DNA from: Linanthus parryae
Taxonomy: Eukaryota; Streptophyta; Magnoliopsida; Ericales; Polemoniaceae
Direction: 5' to 3'
Assembly: GCA_023055425.1 (NCBI GenBank)
Contig: JALGPY010000008.1
Span: forward strand, 20,929,359 to 20,993,358
DNA length: 64,000 nucleotides
Positions within the stretch are counted from its first letter, which is position 1. Every line of letters starts with the position of its first letter. Made by a program: the position numbers and the translations under genes. A model generated the notes under the pieces. That model saw only the letters and a program-made list of their open reading frames with translations, searched no databases and was not told the origin of the DNA. This document shows, piece by piece, positions 24,108 through 34,536 of this stretch.

Positions 24108-25149
24108 TCTATTGTTGTAGTTGCAAGTGCGCTTGCTTCTTCAGGAACATAGTTGAGATGGACAGAAATTAGAGAGATAAACACAGAAAACTATAGAGAT
24201 CTGACAGGATTCGATTAAGGGAGAGTTGGAAAACGCAGAATGTCGAATTGATTCAAACAAATTGGGAAGGGCTAGCTTAATGACGACAATGGTGGTGCGT
24301 GTGAAAGAGAAAGAATTTGGAGGGTGCGCGTGTGTGCATCGTCCAGTTAAATTAATGTTATTTTTTGTTTTTACTAGTTAATAATACATTCGTTACACGT
24401 TGCGGGTTGTATTTTCCATAATTCTTAATTGAAAAATTTAAAACATCGTATAAAAAAAATCAAGTGTCGTACTTTTTAAACGTCACAAATCTACGTCCAT
24501 TGTCGACAGATAGCGATGATTTCTTGTTCTACATCATCCATCCAGTTGTGATCAATAATCTCAGAATCAAAGATAACAAAATCAAACCAACTATTTTAAT
24601 GATTTATTCTTTGAAAGAGTAATTCTCCGTTTATTGTACATGTCTCTTCAGCTTTCACTGATGTATCATGTGTCTCCTCCGTATCACGCGTCTCTTCCGC
24701 AAGGTCATGCGGAGGATCTACATATTTAATAATAATTTAATGATAGTAATATATAATGATAAAAAAAATAAAAATTGACATAAAACTTATAACATTAGCA
24801 GTAATTGTACATTTTCAATATAATGTCAATGCGCAATTTATATCCTTACTCAACGTCTCTTGTTTTTCTTCAACTGCTACCTCGTTACAGTTTTTTACCA
24901 AATGATATTCTTGTTTGGTTTTCTTCATGGTACCTCCTTTTTCTTTGAACACCCCTGCATGGAAATAATAAGTTTCAGTGTATTTGTACCTCTCCCTCAT
25001 TTTTATTTATTTTTTTGCTCGAAATTGTTAAGTTGTAATCTTAACTTTCTGCGGCACGTGGTTTTTACTTGATGATTTGGCAGAGCGAACCTCGTATTTT
25101 TTTATTTCTCAAAAAACTAATGCTTAAATCCTAGAGTTTTTTTTATAAT
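24108..25149. other. Stretch without supported gene
   Basis: AT-rich. Near 24374 the minus strand shows CCCGCAACGTGTAACG followed by CTAGT, which could be a worn Helitron 3' end, but no matching TC end was found. Confidence 0.35.
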
Positions 25150-26640
25150 TAATGTGCTATCTGATTTTCCACGAGAGCACCACCGACTGTATAGTCACCG
25201 CCTTCGTGTAACAATCGTCTGCAATCCTCCAGCACTTAACCAATAGCTGAATGAACCTCTGTTGTATCTACAGCTCGAGAAAGTTTTAACGTAACCGTTT
25301 CCGCATCAATCTCAATCAAACAATTATGGAAGCCAAAATCTCGTGCCAGAATCAGCCCCTGGAAAATAGCAAGAGCTTCAGCAATCATCACTGGACCAGG
25401 GGTGATAATCAGACTGGCCAAATCCACAACCGGATCTCCATTCACGTCCATTATCACCACCGCAATCGAAGACTTATCACTATCCTCCCTCCACGCGGCA
25501 TCCGATTGACTTTACACATCCCAGTACGAGAATCTCTCCGCCTAGGATCACAACGAAGACTACCTCCCTGAGTAGAACGCTGAGTAACAACAGACTATTC
25601 TTGTATTGCTTCATATTTCTGGATCATTTTAATGCAACTTGTGCTGTAACTTTATAATCAGCTTTTTGAACCTAAAAACAACACGATTTCTTCGCCACCA
25701 AACACTCCATATACATTCCACAAAATCTTTTCGCTCAGCCACCGAAAGTTCTGTCATTATCCACACAACAAGTCATCAACGGTCGCAAATTCCCTGCCAG
25801 ATACCCTCGAAAACGAAACCAGTTCCCAAACACTTTTAGCAAATTGACATTGAGTGAATACTTGTCCTGAAGTTTCCTCCTCCATCCGAAAAAGTGGGCA
25901 ATGTGGGGCAACGTCCAACCAACTTCGCATATTTACTCTCTTTGGTAGAGAGTTTGTGTACAAACGTCACCCTGTGTGAAGCAGTTTCTTGGGTAGACGC
26001 ACTCCCCACAGGCGCTCCAACGCAACAAAATCCTTAGACACCGACACAGTACCTATCGTTCCCACCTGAGTATCCATTCGCCACAGCTCCTCAACACAAA
26101 TGTAGCCTAACCGGACGTTAGGCACCCCTTTTATCTTCGAAAAATAATGCCCAACAATTCGATTGTAAAGTACCAGGAAGCGGAAGGGATATGATAATTT
26201 CTGAATCCATTGGAAATAATGTTTGTCTCACTTTTTTTTATCCCACTCCATAGAATCATGAACAATCAAGTCGCTAACCCGCAAGGTCTGTTGCTGCACA
26301 TTAGGAGTAACAAATTTAAACCTAAAAGGCCTCGGCACCCACCTATATTTAAAGGCTCCGTTCCCTATATTCCCCTACTCAGAACCTTCATGGCCGGCAA
26401 AATACTCCTCCAAATGAAGCAAGGATTATGCCCAATCCCAGCCTCCATAAAACTCGAGTTATACGGAAATACTTTGTCTTAAGAACTCTTGCAAGCAAAG
26501 AATTCGGCCTAGAAAGAATCTTCCAATCCTGTTTAGATAGAAGATCTAGGTTGAATGAACAAAAATCCTTGAATCCAAGTCCTTCTGCACTTTCCGTCGT
26601 TTCATCCGCTCCACGACACCCATCACATACCATTCTTTCC
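25150..26640 (-). pseudogene. Degraded LINE (non-LTR retrotransposon) 3' part
   Basis: Minus-strand fragments follow the order of a plant L1-type ORF2 C-terminus. First is the post-RT segment with GLGFKDFCSFNLDLLSKQDW and PNSLLARVLKTKYF (about 26480-26590), then PRPFRFKFVTPNVQ and VSDLIVHDSMEWDKKKV (about 26220-26350). Next is a zinc-binding RT domain with PHCPLFRMEEETSGQVFTQC (about 25845-25925), and an RNase H-like tail with AEALAIFQGLILARDFGFHN and IEIDAET (about 25285-25385). Frames shift between blocks, stops are frequent, and the RT core and endonuclease are absent. No poly-A end was fixed. Confidence 0.8.
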
Positions 26641-27043
26641 GTCTAATCCTATCCTACCAAAACCTCCTAACAAGAGCTTCAGTCTTATCAATCATCGCTT
26701 TTGGCACAAGAAAACAAGACATAGAGTAGTTAGGTATCGCCTGGATTACTTCCTAACTCCTAAATAGAGCTTCAATCATATTTTTTCTCAATATGTTCTC
26801 CTACATTCACTACAAGATGATTCTCTCATCCAAAATTCATTAGTTTCAAAGCTTTGTGGGTGAAGATTTAAATATATTTTTCCTAACTTTTTCATTGAAC
26901 TGTTGGAGTAGGACACTTTCGCAAAATGAAACAACACTTGCCTATAATTTGCATTATAATTACATATTGCTATTGGAGATTCTATAAGCGAGCAAAGTGT
27001 CAAGGGCATAAGATATTCTTAGGTGCACTTAGAGTAAATAATA
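26641..27043. other. Stretch without supported gene
   Basis: Probably further decayed LINE sequence at its left edge; nothing recognisable beyond that. Confidence 0.3.
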
Positions 27044-27310
27044 CCACTCTGTCCCACCTCTTCCACGGTTCCACCCTAATTTGACTTTTACCACTATTCG
27101 CTGGGTCACTTTGACACGGTGATTTGGATAGCAAAATGAAGCAATTTTTTCGAATAAATTTTCATGGCGTTGTAGAGTAAAGGTGACTCTATAACACGGT
27201 GAAAAAATTATCAAAAAATCGCATCATTTTATTATCAAAATCACCCAGTCAAAATGATCCGGATGCGAGTCAAAAAGTCAGGATGGGGAGGAAGAGGTGG
27301 GACGGAGTGG
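27044..27310. mobile_element. Stowaway-like MITE, 267 bp
   Basis: Inverted ends CCACTCTGTCCCACCTCTTC and their complement (one mismatch) are flanked by TA on both sides (27042-27043 and 27311-27312). A TA duplication and short size are typical of Tc1/mariner-type Stowaway MITEs. The interior is shared with 20699-20952 and 52120-52379, although the outer TIR sequence differs. Confidence 0.85.
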
Positions 27311-27588
27311 TACGTAATACGTGGTGTTCTACACCACTCACGTTTTGACATGTAAAATGAAAGTGAGGTGAGTGAGAGAGGGCACAGCGTTGTGCCTACG
27401 AGTTGGACGGCTAAGCCGTTACATAGGGGTAAAAACGTTGAGATAATGAGATCGTTTGCTAGCACCGATACTATGAGAACTCAAAGAAAAGAAAATGTGG
27501 CAGACGTTGTTGGGATATTGAGAAGCATTTATTTATCAAAAAACAATAAAAATGCAAACATAACACTCCCATGGATCGAGTTCATAAA

Positions 27589-28290
27589 CTAGTGATCGTA
27601 ATAATAAACCATGATTCCCTCGTGGATGAGATCCGCCTGAATCTTCAACTCCTTTTCTTTGTCACCACCGTAAGGCCGGAAACGAGGGGTGAACAAGACG
27701 TACCCTTCGTTCCATTAACCGCCGCGACGAAGGGCCTTCACTGCCGACAACTCTTCTTCGGTCAAAATGTAAAGAATTCTGTAACTCCTAATGGATTCTT
27801 TCGCCTTCTTTAGAGCATCCTCAGCCTCATTCTTCGCAAAAACAAACTCCGTAATCATCGGAATCTCATCACGCCTAATCTTCTCCACCTATTCCAAACG
27901 GCAAATTAAATATTCACGGGCTTGTCTATTCTCCTCCAACTTCTTGATGATCTTATCCATGTTGACATTGGTATCATCACCAAATATAATGTTGTTTCCA
28001 GGGGAAGTCTTCTGCTTCTTCTGAACATTCGACAGTTCGGAAAACTCTTGTTTGAAATCGTGGTAGGTTTCCTTCAACAGCTGCAACCTATTAATTATGA
28101 GACAATCCCTCTGACAAAAACTCTCATTGACGGCGCTCTCAAACGTCTTCACCATGTCTAGCGGCACTTGTTCTCTTGCTCGGGCATCCTCTTCCTTCCG
28201 CTTCAGACGTGCGATTCTGCTATCCAGAACAATGATTTCACTCAAGTTCCGAATCGCATTATCACGATCAGGATCCGTGGTTGACCTCAT
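27589..28290 (-). pseudogene. Broken coiled-coil ORF of unknown function
   Basis: A minus-strand frame starts at ATG 28290 (MRSTTDPDRDNAIRNLSEII) and runs to TAG at 27589, about 233 codons, with two in-frame stops: at 27889-27891 and after KALRRGG near 27720. The N-terminal two thirds are charged and helical (RIARLKRKEEDARAREQ, KLEENRQAREYLICRLE). The C-terminus has a distinct FTPRFRPYGGDKEKELK segment. I do not recognise the family. The frame is kept across the stops, so inactivation looks recent or the stops were tolerated. The organisation recalls the ORF at 245-781, without clear sequence identity. Confidence 0.5.
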
Positions 28291-28479
28291 GAGAAGAGAG
28301 CAGTGTAGGGAATGAAATAGGGTTTGCACTCTGCAGTGCCACTTTATAAAATCAAGGCCGCAAATTTTCTTTTCGAGGCCTTAAACTTTTAAAGACAACA
28401 AATTATTAAAAAGGCACTAATGAATAAAAAGGTTTTATTAATAATTTTTAATCATTTAATTACTATATTTCATTGATTA

Positions 28480-28779
28480 ACTAGGGGATTGCTCGTGCCC
28501 GAGGGCACTATCCCAACCAAAAAATATGAAAAATTGATAAGACGCAGGATAAAAATATGCATCCACACATATATTTGCTAAAATATCAACTCTTGCAAGA
28601 GAGAAAAAATTACGAATGTTGGTTTACTCAACTTATTACAAAAATGGGGGATGTTAAAGATGTGGGGAGGAAGTGGGGAGAACTTACAAAAGTGGTGGGT
28701 AGTAGGTGAGATCTAAGAGCTGGGGTTGATTTAATCTAAAGGCTGGAAAAAAGTCAACCGTACTATTTTATAGAATAGA
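28480..28779 (-). mobile_element. Non-autonomous Helitron, 300 bp
   Basis: On the minus strand it begins TCTATTCTATAAAATAG after an A, and ends with hairpin GTGCCCTCGGGCAC, GAGCAATCCC and CTAGT before a T. The A/T insertion site, TC start, hairpin and CTAGT end fit a Helitron. The ends match the element at 10360-10747; the interior is shorter. Confidence 0.88.
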
Positions 28780-28845
28780 TTAACAGCTAGAATCAAACAT
28801 TGTTTTCTTTCAAAAAGACTCAAAAAATAATTTTCCTAGCAGTTA

Positions 28846-28940
28846 GGGAGGTAGCTCAAGTGCTAGAGCATTGGAAGCCCCTACACGAAGTCCTGAGTTC
28901 AAACCCGATTGACGACAAAAACAATTTCTCAAAAAAAAAA
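28846..28940 (+). mobile_element. tRNA-derived SINE, copy 2
   Basis: It has an A-box-like GTAGCTCAAGTGCTAGAGCA, a B-box GAGTTCAAACCCG, the tail CAAAAACAATTTCTC shared with 21750-21850, and a terminal run of ten A. No convincing target duplication was seen. It is not a functional tRNA gene: the acceptor stem is not complementary and the sequence continues into the A tail. Confidence 0.75.
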
Positions 28941-29083
28941 TCATTTCCGATAGCTCCGTCGCAATCTTTTTGAATGCAATGACCCTTGCATTATTCCAAA
29001 TACCTCATTTCGGAAATAAATTGATTTTTATAATAATTTAACCTCTGATATGAATTTCTTCTTGCAAAATACCCCCAACCTCA

Positions 29084-29116
29084 AATAAAATAAAATAAAA
29101 TAAAATAAAATAAAAT
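29084..29116. repeat. (AAATA)n microsatellite
   Basis: About six and a half AAATA units in a row, between AT-rich sequence and CCCCC. Confidence 0.9.
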
Positions 29117-29344
29117 ACCCCCAGTCCACCACTAAGCCGCTCACTGGGTCTGTGTCACGAAGGTTAACATTTCTGATTATTGGGTCTATCCTTCCAAATA
29201 TTTATGTAACTTCTCCATGATGTCCTTTCAAGGAAGTGTTGAGTGTTAAGTGAAACTTTTCAGTATTCACAACATATAACTAAGGGTGCAATATAGCTGA
29301 TGTGAGTACTGTAGTTTTATGGTGCTCAAGCTAGATTTTCCATA

Positions 29345-29428
29345 TTTTACATGAACCTGAGTTCAAGGCGTCTGCTGAGCTGCTATCCAGGAGCCAAGAA
29401 ACAAGAATGGAACTTGGCTCGTGCAATG
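29345..29428. repeat. Host tandem repeat, left part split by the Athila insertion
   Basis: TTTACATGAACCTGAGTTC...GAGCTGCTATCCAGG...GAATGGAACTTGGCTC matches 43491-43580 on the other side of the element. With 43418-43490 it would form one unit of a repeat of about 150 bp. The last five bases, CAATG, are the target duplication. Confidence 0.75.
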
Positions 29429-30991
29429 TGACACGCTCCAACTGCAAGTGTACAACTGTCGTGTGTAGTAATAAACCGGAAATCCGGGTTGTCGAACCCA
29501 AGGGACTTTGTTTAAATTAACTATTATTCTAAACCTTATGTGGGTACGTCGCAAGTTGTGTTTTTATCTAATTCTAATAAAATAAACGCAATATTCTCAA
29601 TTAACCAAGTGAAGTAGTTCACGATTAATAAAGAATGAATTTAGGGTTTTTGTAAAATAAGGGAAAAGTACCGGGAATTCTCTAGGTTCACTAGGTTGAT
29701 CTAAATTTATATTTTGATTTGTAAAACAACCACGTGTCATTCACTATTAATCAAGCAATATTAAACTTACCGAGTTACCAAGCAAGCTCACAATACTTTA
29801 AACTAAACCAAACCGAGTTACCAAGTCTAGTTTATCTTTAAACATGCATTAAAACCATATTTCTACTTTAACGATCCTAGTTAACGATGTCGAGTTACCA
29901 AACATTGATACAACTAGGTGGATTATTCAATTTACCGACTAATTCTCACGGAGTTACCACGTGAAAACTAATTTAGTTTATCTCTACGTTAGCTACTCGC
30001 AAAGATAATATGATTATGAACGTAAATAATCCATAATAGTGAATAAACACGTGAGATTAAGCTAGAACATGCATCACAATCATCAAAACATCAACTTTAG
30101 ATCAAACCCTAGCTACACCAAACGAGAATTCCCAGCAAAGAACGTTTAGCTACTCATATTCATGTTCAAAACGACAAGTCTAATGAGTTTAAACATAAAA
30201 ATCAAGAAAAGAGGAGAGTTGAGAATCCAAACGGATGACCCAAAGCTCCTAAGCTCTCCCAATAGCTTCTTGATCTCCAAAAGATGTTCCTTACGTCAAA
30301 AACTACTGAAAAATTCGACCTAGAATGCTTAAATATGTTTCCATAATCCTATTACAAAGTTTGGATAAACTACGAAAAAGCCCCGGAAAAATTCTGCACT
30401 TTCAGCGATGTCTTCGTAGGAAGACATTTGTCTTCGTAGGAAGAGTCTTCGTACAAAGACAATTTGTCTTCCTACGAAGGTCTTCTCACTTAGATACTGC
30501 AAGCTTGTTTGGGAAGACTTTTTGCAGAGCCAAAATTTGGCTAAGTATATTGTCTTCGTACTAAGACATTTGTCTTAGTACGAAGACCCTCTGTTCCAGC
30601 CTTCTTTTCTTTGACTTTCTCTTCCTTACTTTGACTTTCTCCTTCCTTCCTTCTTCCATTGACCTTCCATTGTTTCCATTGACTTTCTCCTTCCTTCCTT
30701 CTTCCATTTGACTTTCCTTTGAGTTCCTTGCTTCCGAAGTTCGCTTCCATCTCCCGCATGATCCTCCAAGCCCTGTTTTCCCGCGAATCACAACACGAAA
30801 ACACAACCCGCGATCATATCACAATAAAAGCTCAAATAACTAAAGAAACGCCCGGATTTAACAAGTAACGCATATGAACTCACATTATCTCATTTAAGCT
30901 CAATTTACTCAAAAAACGACGAATTCTCCATGATAAGCACGCAAAACGTAGAAATAAAAGGCATAAAATAACTCCGAAAACGAAGTTATCA
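29429..30991 (-). repeat. Athila 3' LTR (1563 bp)
   Basis: TGACACGCTCC...GTTATCA on the plus strand, nearly identical to 41849-43412. It contains two clusters of GTCTTCGTACGAAGAC-like palindromes (about 30409-30486 and 30551-30586) and a CTTCC/CTTTGACTT-rich block (30600-30720). Downstream in the minus sense it abuts the host repeat. Confidence 0.97.
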
Positions 30992-31004
30992 ACTACCCCC
31001 ACAC
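30992..31004 (-). promoter_or_regulatory. Polypurine tract (plus-strand primer)
   Basis: On the minus strand GTGTGGGGGTAGT abuts the 3' LTR, the expected place and composition for the plus-strand primer of reverse transcription. Confidence 0.9.
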
Positions 31005-32991
31005 TACCTTTTGCTCGTCCCGAGCAAATCTCCCAAGTCAATTCCATTTCTCTCAAGCCAAAACTTCTTTTGCTTTCCCGCAATCCATCCAACTTTGCAT
31101 ACCAACCAAATTACTCATTGCATAACTTCCCTACGCCAATTGCATACTTTCACCTCACATTGCATACAAAACCATTACCACTTGCATACTAATCCGAGTA
31201 GAACAATTCACAAACCATCCTCTTTACTAGTCGACACGACTCGATTATACACAATGCACCTATATGCAAATGCAATATTAACAATGCAAGTATTGAACTA
31301 ACAATTTTTCCTTTTCTTTTGCGAGATTGAGCAATATCCATTAGCTTAAACCGATTCACACGAAGCGATGAGAAATCTAGACACAAGGAATGAGTTGAAA
31401 TCAAATTCGACAACACGAATCCCCCCTAGCTAGTATAGAGAACCTAACTTTACTAAGTACAAGGATGCAATACCTTTTCATGTGTGCCACAAAATAAGAG
31501 GCTACGCTAGGCTAAGCCACGTTCAAGGTCCGAGCTCCTAATCCGCTAACGGGTTTAGAATGATGAGGCTTTAGGGACAAAAAGGGTAATAATCAAACAC
31601 AAGTCCTAAGGCGTCACATTCTCACAATTACCATATCTCACACACCCTCACAACAATGATAGAAACCAAGCCCGAAACTCACCATCTCCGGCCCTCGATC
31701 CCCTCACACCCCGGTACAATTACGATCCCGCGGCTATTGTCATGAATAATGTATAAGCCAAATTTCCGGTTCGTAAACTAGTCGCTTCTCCACTCGTTCT
31801 TCCACAAAGCTTCTCATTCTTCCTTTATTCATCTCTCATTTTTTCTCTCTTTTCTTTTTCTTTTTTTTCTGATTTTTTTTTTTTTTTGGTTTTTTTATCT
31901 CTCATAGTCCTGCACAATTTCTTCAATATCTGTCTCGAGTGGTCTTCCAAGTTTCAAGCTAACATATGATAGTAAGGGGAGACACTATCCAAATCAACAT
32001 GTATAAATCACAAATAAATGTCTCTCCCTATCTCGATGAAATCCTCGGTGCAACAAACAAAGCCGCTAACATAATAGAGCACGTGTGGGGATGGAGTCGT
32101 CGCAAGCTCAGTCTCGATGTCCGAAGTCAAATGTCGACACCCCCACACTCGAATGTAATCCTGTCCCCTCTCAAGTAGTCAATCAAATATCTGTCTCGTG
32201 CCTAATCCAACCAAACCTCCTACACCATGATGAGTAAGATCCGGTACCTAGCACGATCCACCTATAAAATTCCCCCAACCCAAGTTTTGTGTGTATTAGA
32301 TGGTACACACTCACGGCTCTCCTCACTTGTGTCCATGTTGTAATGCCATGGAACACCGCCACACCGAAGTGCGCAAGCCTACTCTCACTCACCTCGCATT
32401 CCTCTCGAAGATCACAAATGAAGTGCATGCGATATGTAAGACTCACACAAGTATAGCATGAAGTACTCCCTCATCGAACCCCCTCAACTACAACACCCTC
32501 GTGACGCACTAAAGCGGTGATTCTAACCAATCAGTGATGAAGGCCAAGAATCGTCACCCTAAGTCCAAAGGTTGTCAAAGAATCCATGGTTCAAATTAGG
32601 GTTTACTAGTGGTCCTACAAGGTAAGTTCTATAAGCAGTGAGTGCTCTAATACACACCTCGCACAACTGTTCTGTGTGCCACTACGAGGCGGGTTGGCGA
32701 CTACCTAAGACGTACACAAGAACGTTCGGCTTGTTTAGCTCACACCTAGCTCAACTCTTGTAAGAAAACTAGGCACACACTTTAGATTTGAAAAATTAAG
32801 TTCGTGTGTAAAATAGGCACGCATTCCCGTAAAGAAAGTTTCTCTATACTTACTAAGGGAAACTCACATCGTCACTCTCGATCGCAATTCACGCCCTATG
32901 CCTAAAAGTCTCACACTTCACGATTTTACCGAATTTTCAGCTTCTTTCGATTGCCCTTTCTCAAATTTTTAATTTTTTTGGTGTTTTCACA

Positions 32992-33030
<39 letters not shown>

Positions 33031-33228
33031 CCTATACTATATGCACGGCCAACTCGACTAATGACTCAATAATGGTGGGATGACTCAATAATACCAAAAC
33101 GTGCACGCAAAAAGATGAATAATAAAAAGAAAAATAAGGACATAACCAAAAATTTCTAACTACAGGCTGACACGGGCGATGCAAAGACTCAACACTGATC
33201 CGCCGTCGGGACACGAGGGCACACTCCA
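31005..33228. other. Athila 3' non-coding region
   Basis: 2.2 kb between the third ORF and the polypurine tract, without supported genes on either strand. It has T-rich stretches at 31840-31895 and a 27-T run near 33001-33027. Long untranslated segments here are usual for Athila elements. Confidence 0.7.
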
Positions 33229-34536
33229 CTACTCGTCTCCTTCTTCCTCCTCATCTTCTTCTTCCTCATCATCTTCTTCTTCCTCATCCTCACTCGGCGG
33301 AACCGGATACTCAAATTCATCCTCCTGGAACCACGGATCCGCCGTCGGGACCGGTGGAACAAACTCCCCCGCCGCCTGACCACTCGACTGTATCACCCAC
33401 TGGCCCACCATCTGGATTAATCCACCCAGCTTCACCTGATTGTCCCGAGTGTGGGCAAACTGGCGTCTTCTCTCGATTCTATCCCGGGCCATCTCCTCTC
33501 TCAGGTGGTCATAGGCAACCTGATTATCAAACCTAGAGGTGTTCATCCTCCTACCCTTTCCCCTCTTCTTCGCTGTCTCATCAAACCTATGCCATTTCCT
33601 AGACGTGAACGGTTTCAAGTCCATGTCTCTCCCAATGACTACTTCGGCTGTTTTGGCTAGGTGAGTCAGCAAGCAAGTATGACCGGGACCTAACTTGTTA
33701 TTCTTCGACACCCTCTCTAGACAATTTTCCCAGATAAACTTAGGGATATCTATCCTAACCCCGGTGTAAAGACAGAGAGCCCAGACCGATAGGCGGAAAG
33801 AGTAACTAGGGTTTCGTGTGATTCCCAAAACCCAGTTCTCTAGCAATTCACAGCACCACCTTGCCTTCGGCCTATAATGCCTCTTTTCGGCCTTCTAATG
33901 AATGACCTCCCCTTTTCTGTCCCATGGATCTACCCCTTTCGCAAAACAAAAAGCATTCAAACGAGACCAAAGATTCTCACTACGCAGAACAGTCTCGTAT
34001 CCACAATCCTCTTTCAACGCGGGGAAACCCATGGCCAAAGCGATAGCCTCTGGCGTGAAGACTATCCACTGGTTCCGACAGTACACAAGACGAGGGTCTT
34101 GGCTCTCACCATTTTTTGCATACCTCAAGTTGAGGCAAAACTCTCTCGCGATATGGGAACTAGACGACCCTACTAGCTTAAACCAGTTGGTAAGCTTTTC
34201 GCGCTCAAAAATTTCCTTGATGGAAGTAGGCATATCCTCGTGCAAGGGAAATGCCTTTTCGGGCTGCCCGTTCTTAGTCAAGTATGTATCGTTGCGAGAG
34301 TCTAGATGGGCCTCGTAGGTGACAAAACGATAACTATCATAACACCCGGGCCCAATACTCCGTTCTTTCAAATTGACCTTAGCCGTTCGTCGGCCTACAA
34401 TGCCCGGTTTAGACGGGGGAGGGGCACTCAAGATTTCATATTGGGGAATGGGCGGTATTTCTAATTGAGGCTCGCCCGACCCCGATGCTTCTTGCGAGGT
34501 ACCCTCTCCCGTCTTCCGTTTCTTTCCACCCGCCAT
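33229..34536 (-). pseudogene. Athila third ORF (env-position protein), one in-frame stop
   Basis: The frame starts at ATG 34536 (MAGGKKRKTGEGTSQE) and runs to TAA at 33229. It is continuous except for one TAG near 33895-33897 between GEVIH and KAEKRHYRP. The N-terminal 60 residues are basic and Pro-rich. The middle has CYDSYRFVTYEAHLDSRN, FCLNLRY and LVYCRNQWIVFTPEAIALAM. After the stop come GHTCLLTHLAKTAEVVIG and a C-terminal tail of almost pure Asp/Glu. Athila elements carry an ORF here that is often called env-like, and a related domain is annotated in databases as a putative plant transposon protein. I see no signal peptide, transmembrane segment or glycosylation cluster, so an envelope role is not supported here. 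An earlier ATG at 34629 adds 31 hydrophobic residues, but the ATG at 34536 fits the domain start better. Confidence 0.8.

Noticed and set aside
24374..24420. Minus-strand CCCGCAACGTGTAACG followed by CTAGT, like a Helitron 3' end
   Set aside because: The hairpin is poor and no TC-type 5' end was found at a sensible distance.
28846..28940. tRNA gene
   Set aside because: A and B boxes are present, but the acceptor stem does not pair and the sequence ends in a tail and poly-A shared with another copy; scored as a SINE.
33179..33379. Serine-rich plus-strand ORF
   Set aside because: Antisense of the Asp/Glu tail of the Athila third ORF.
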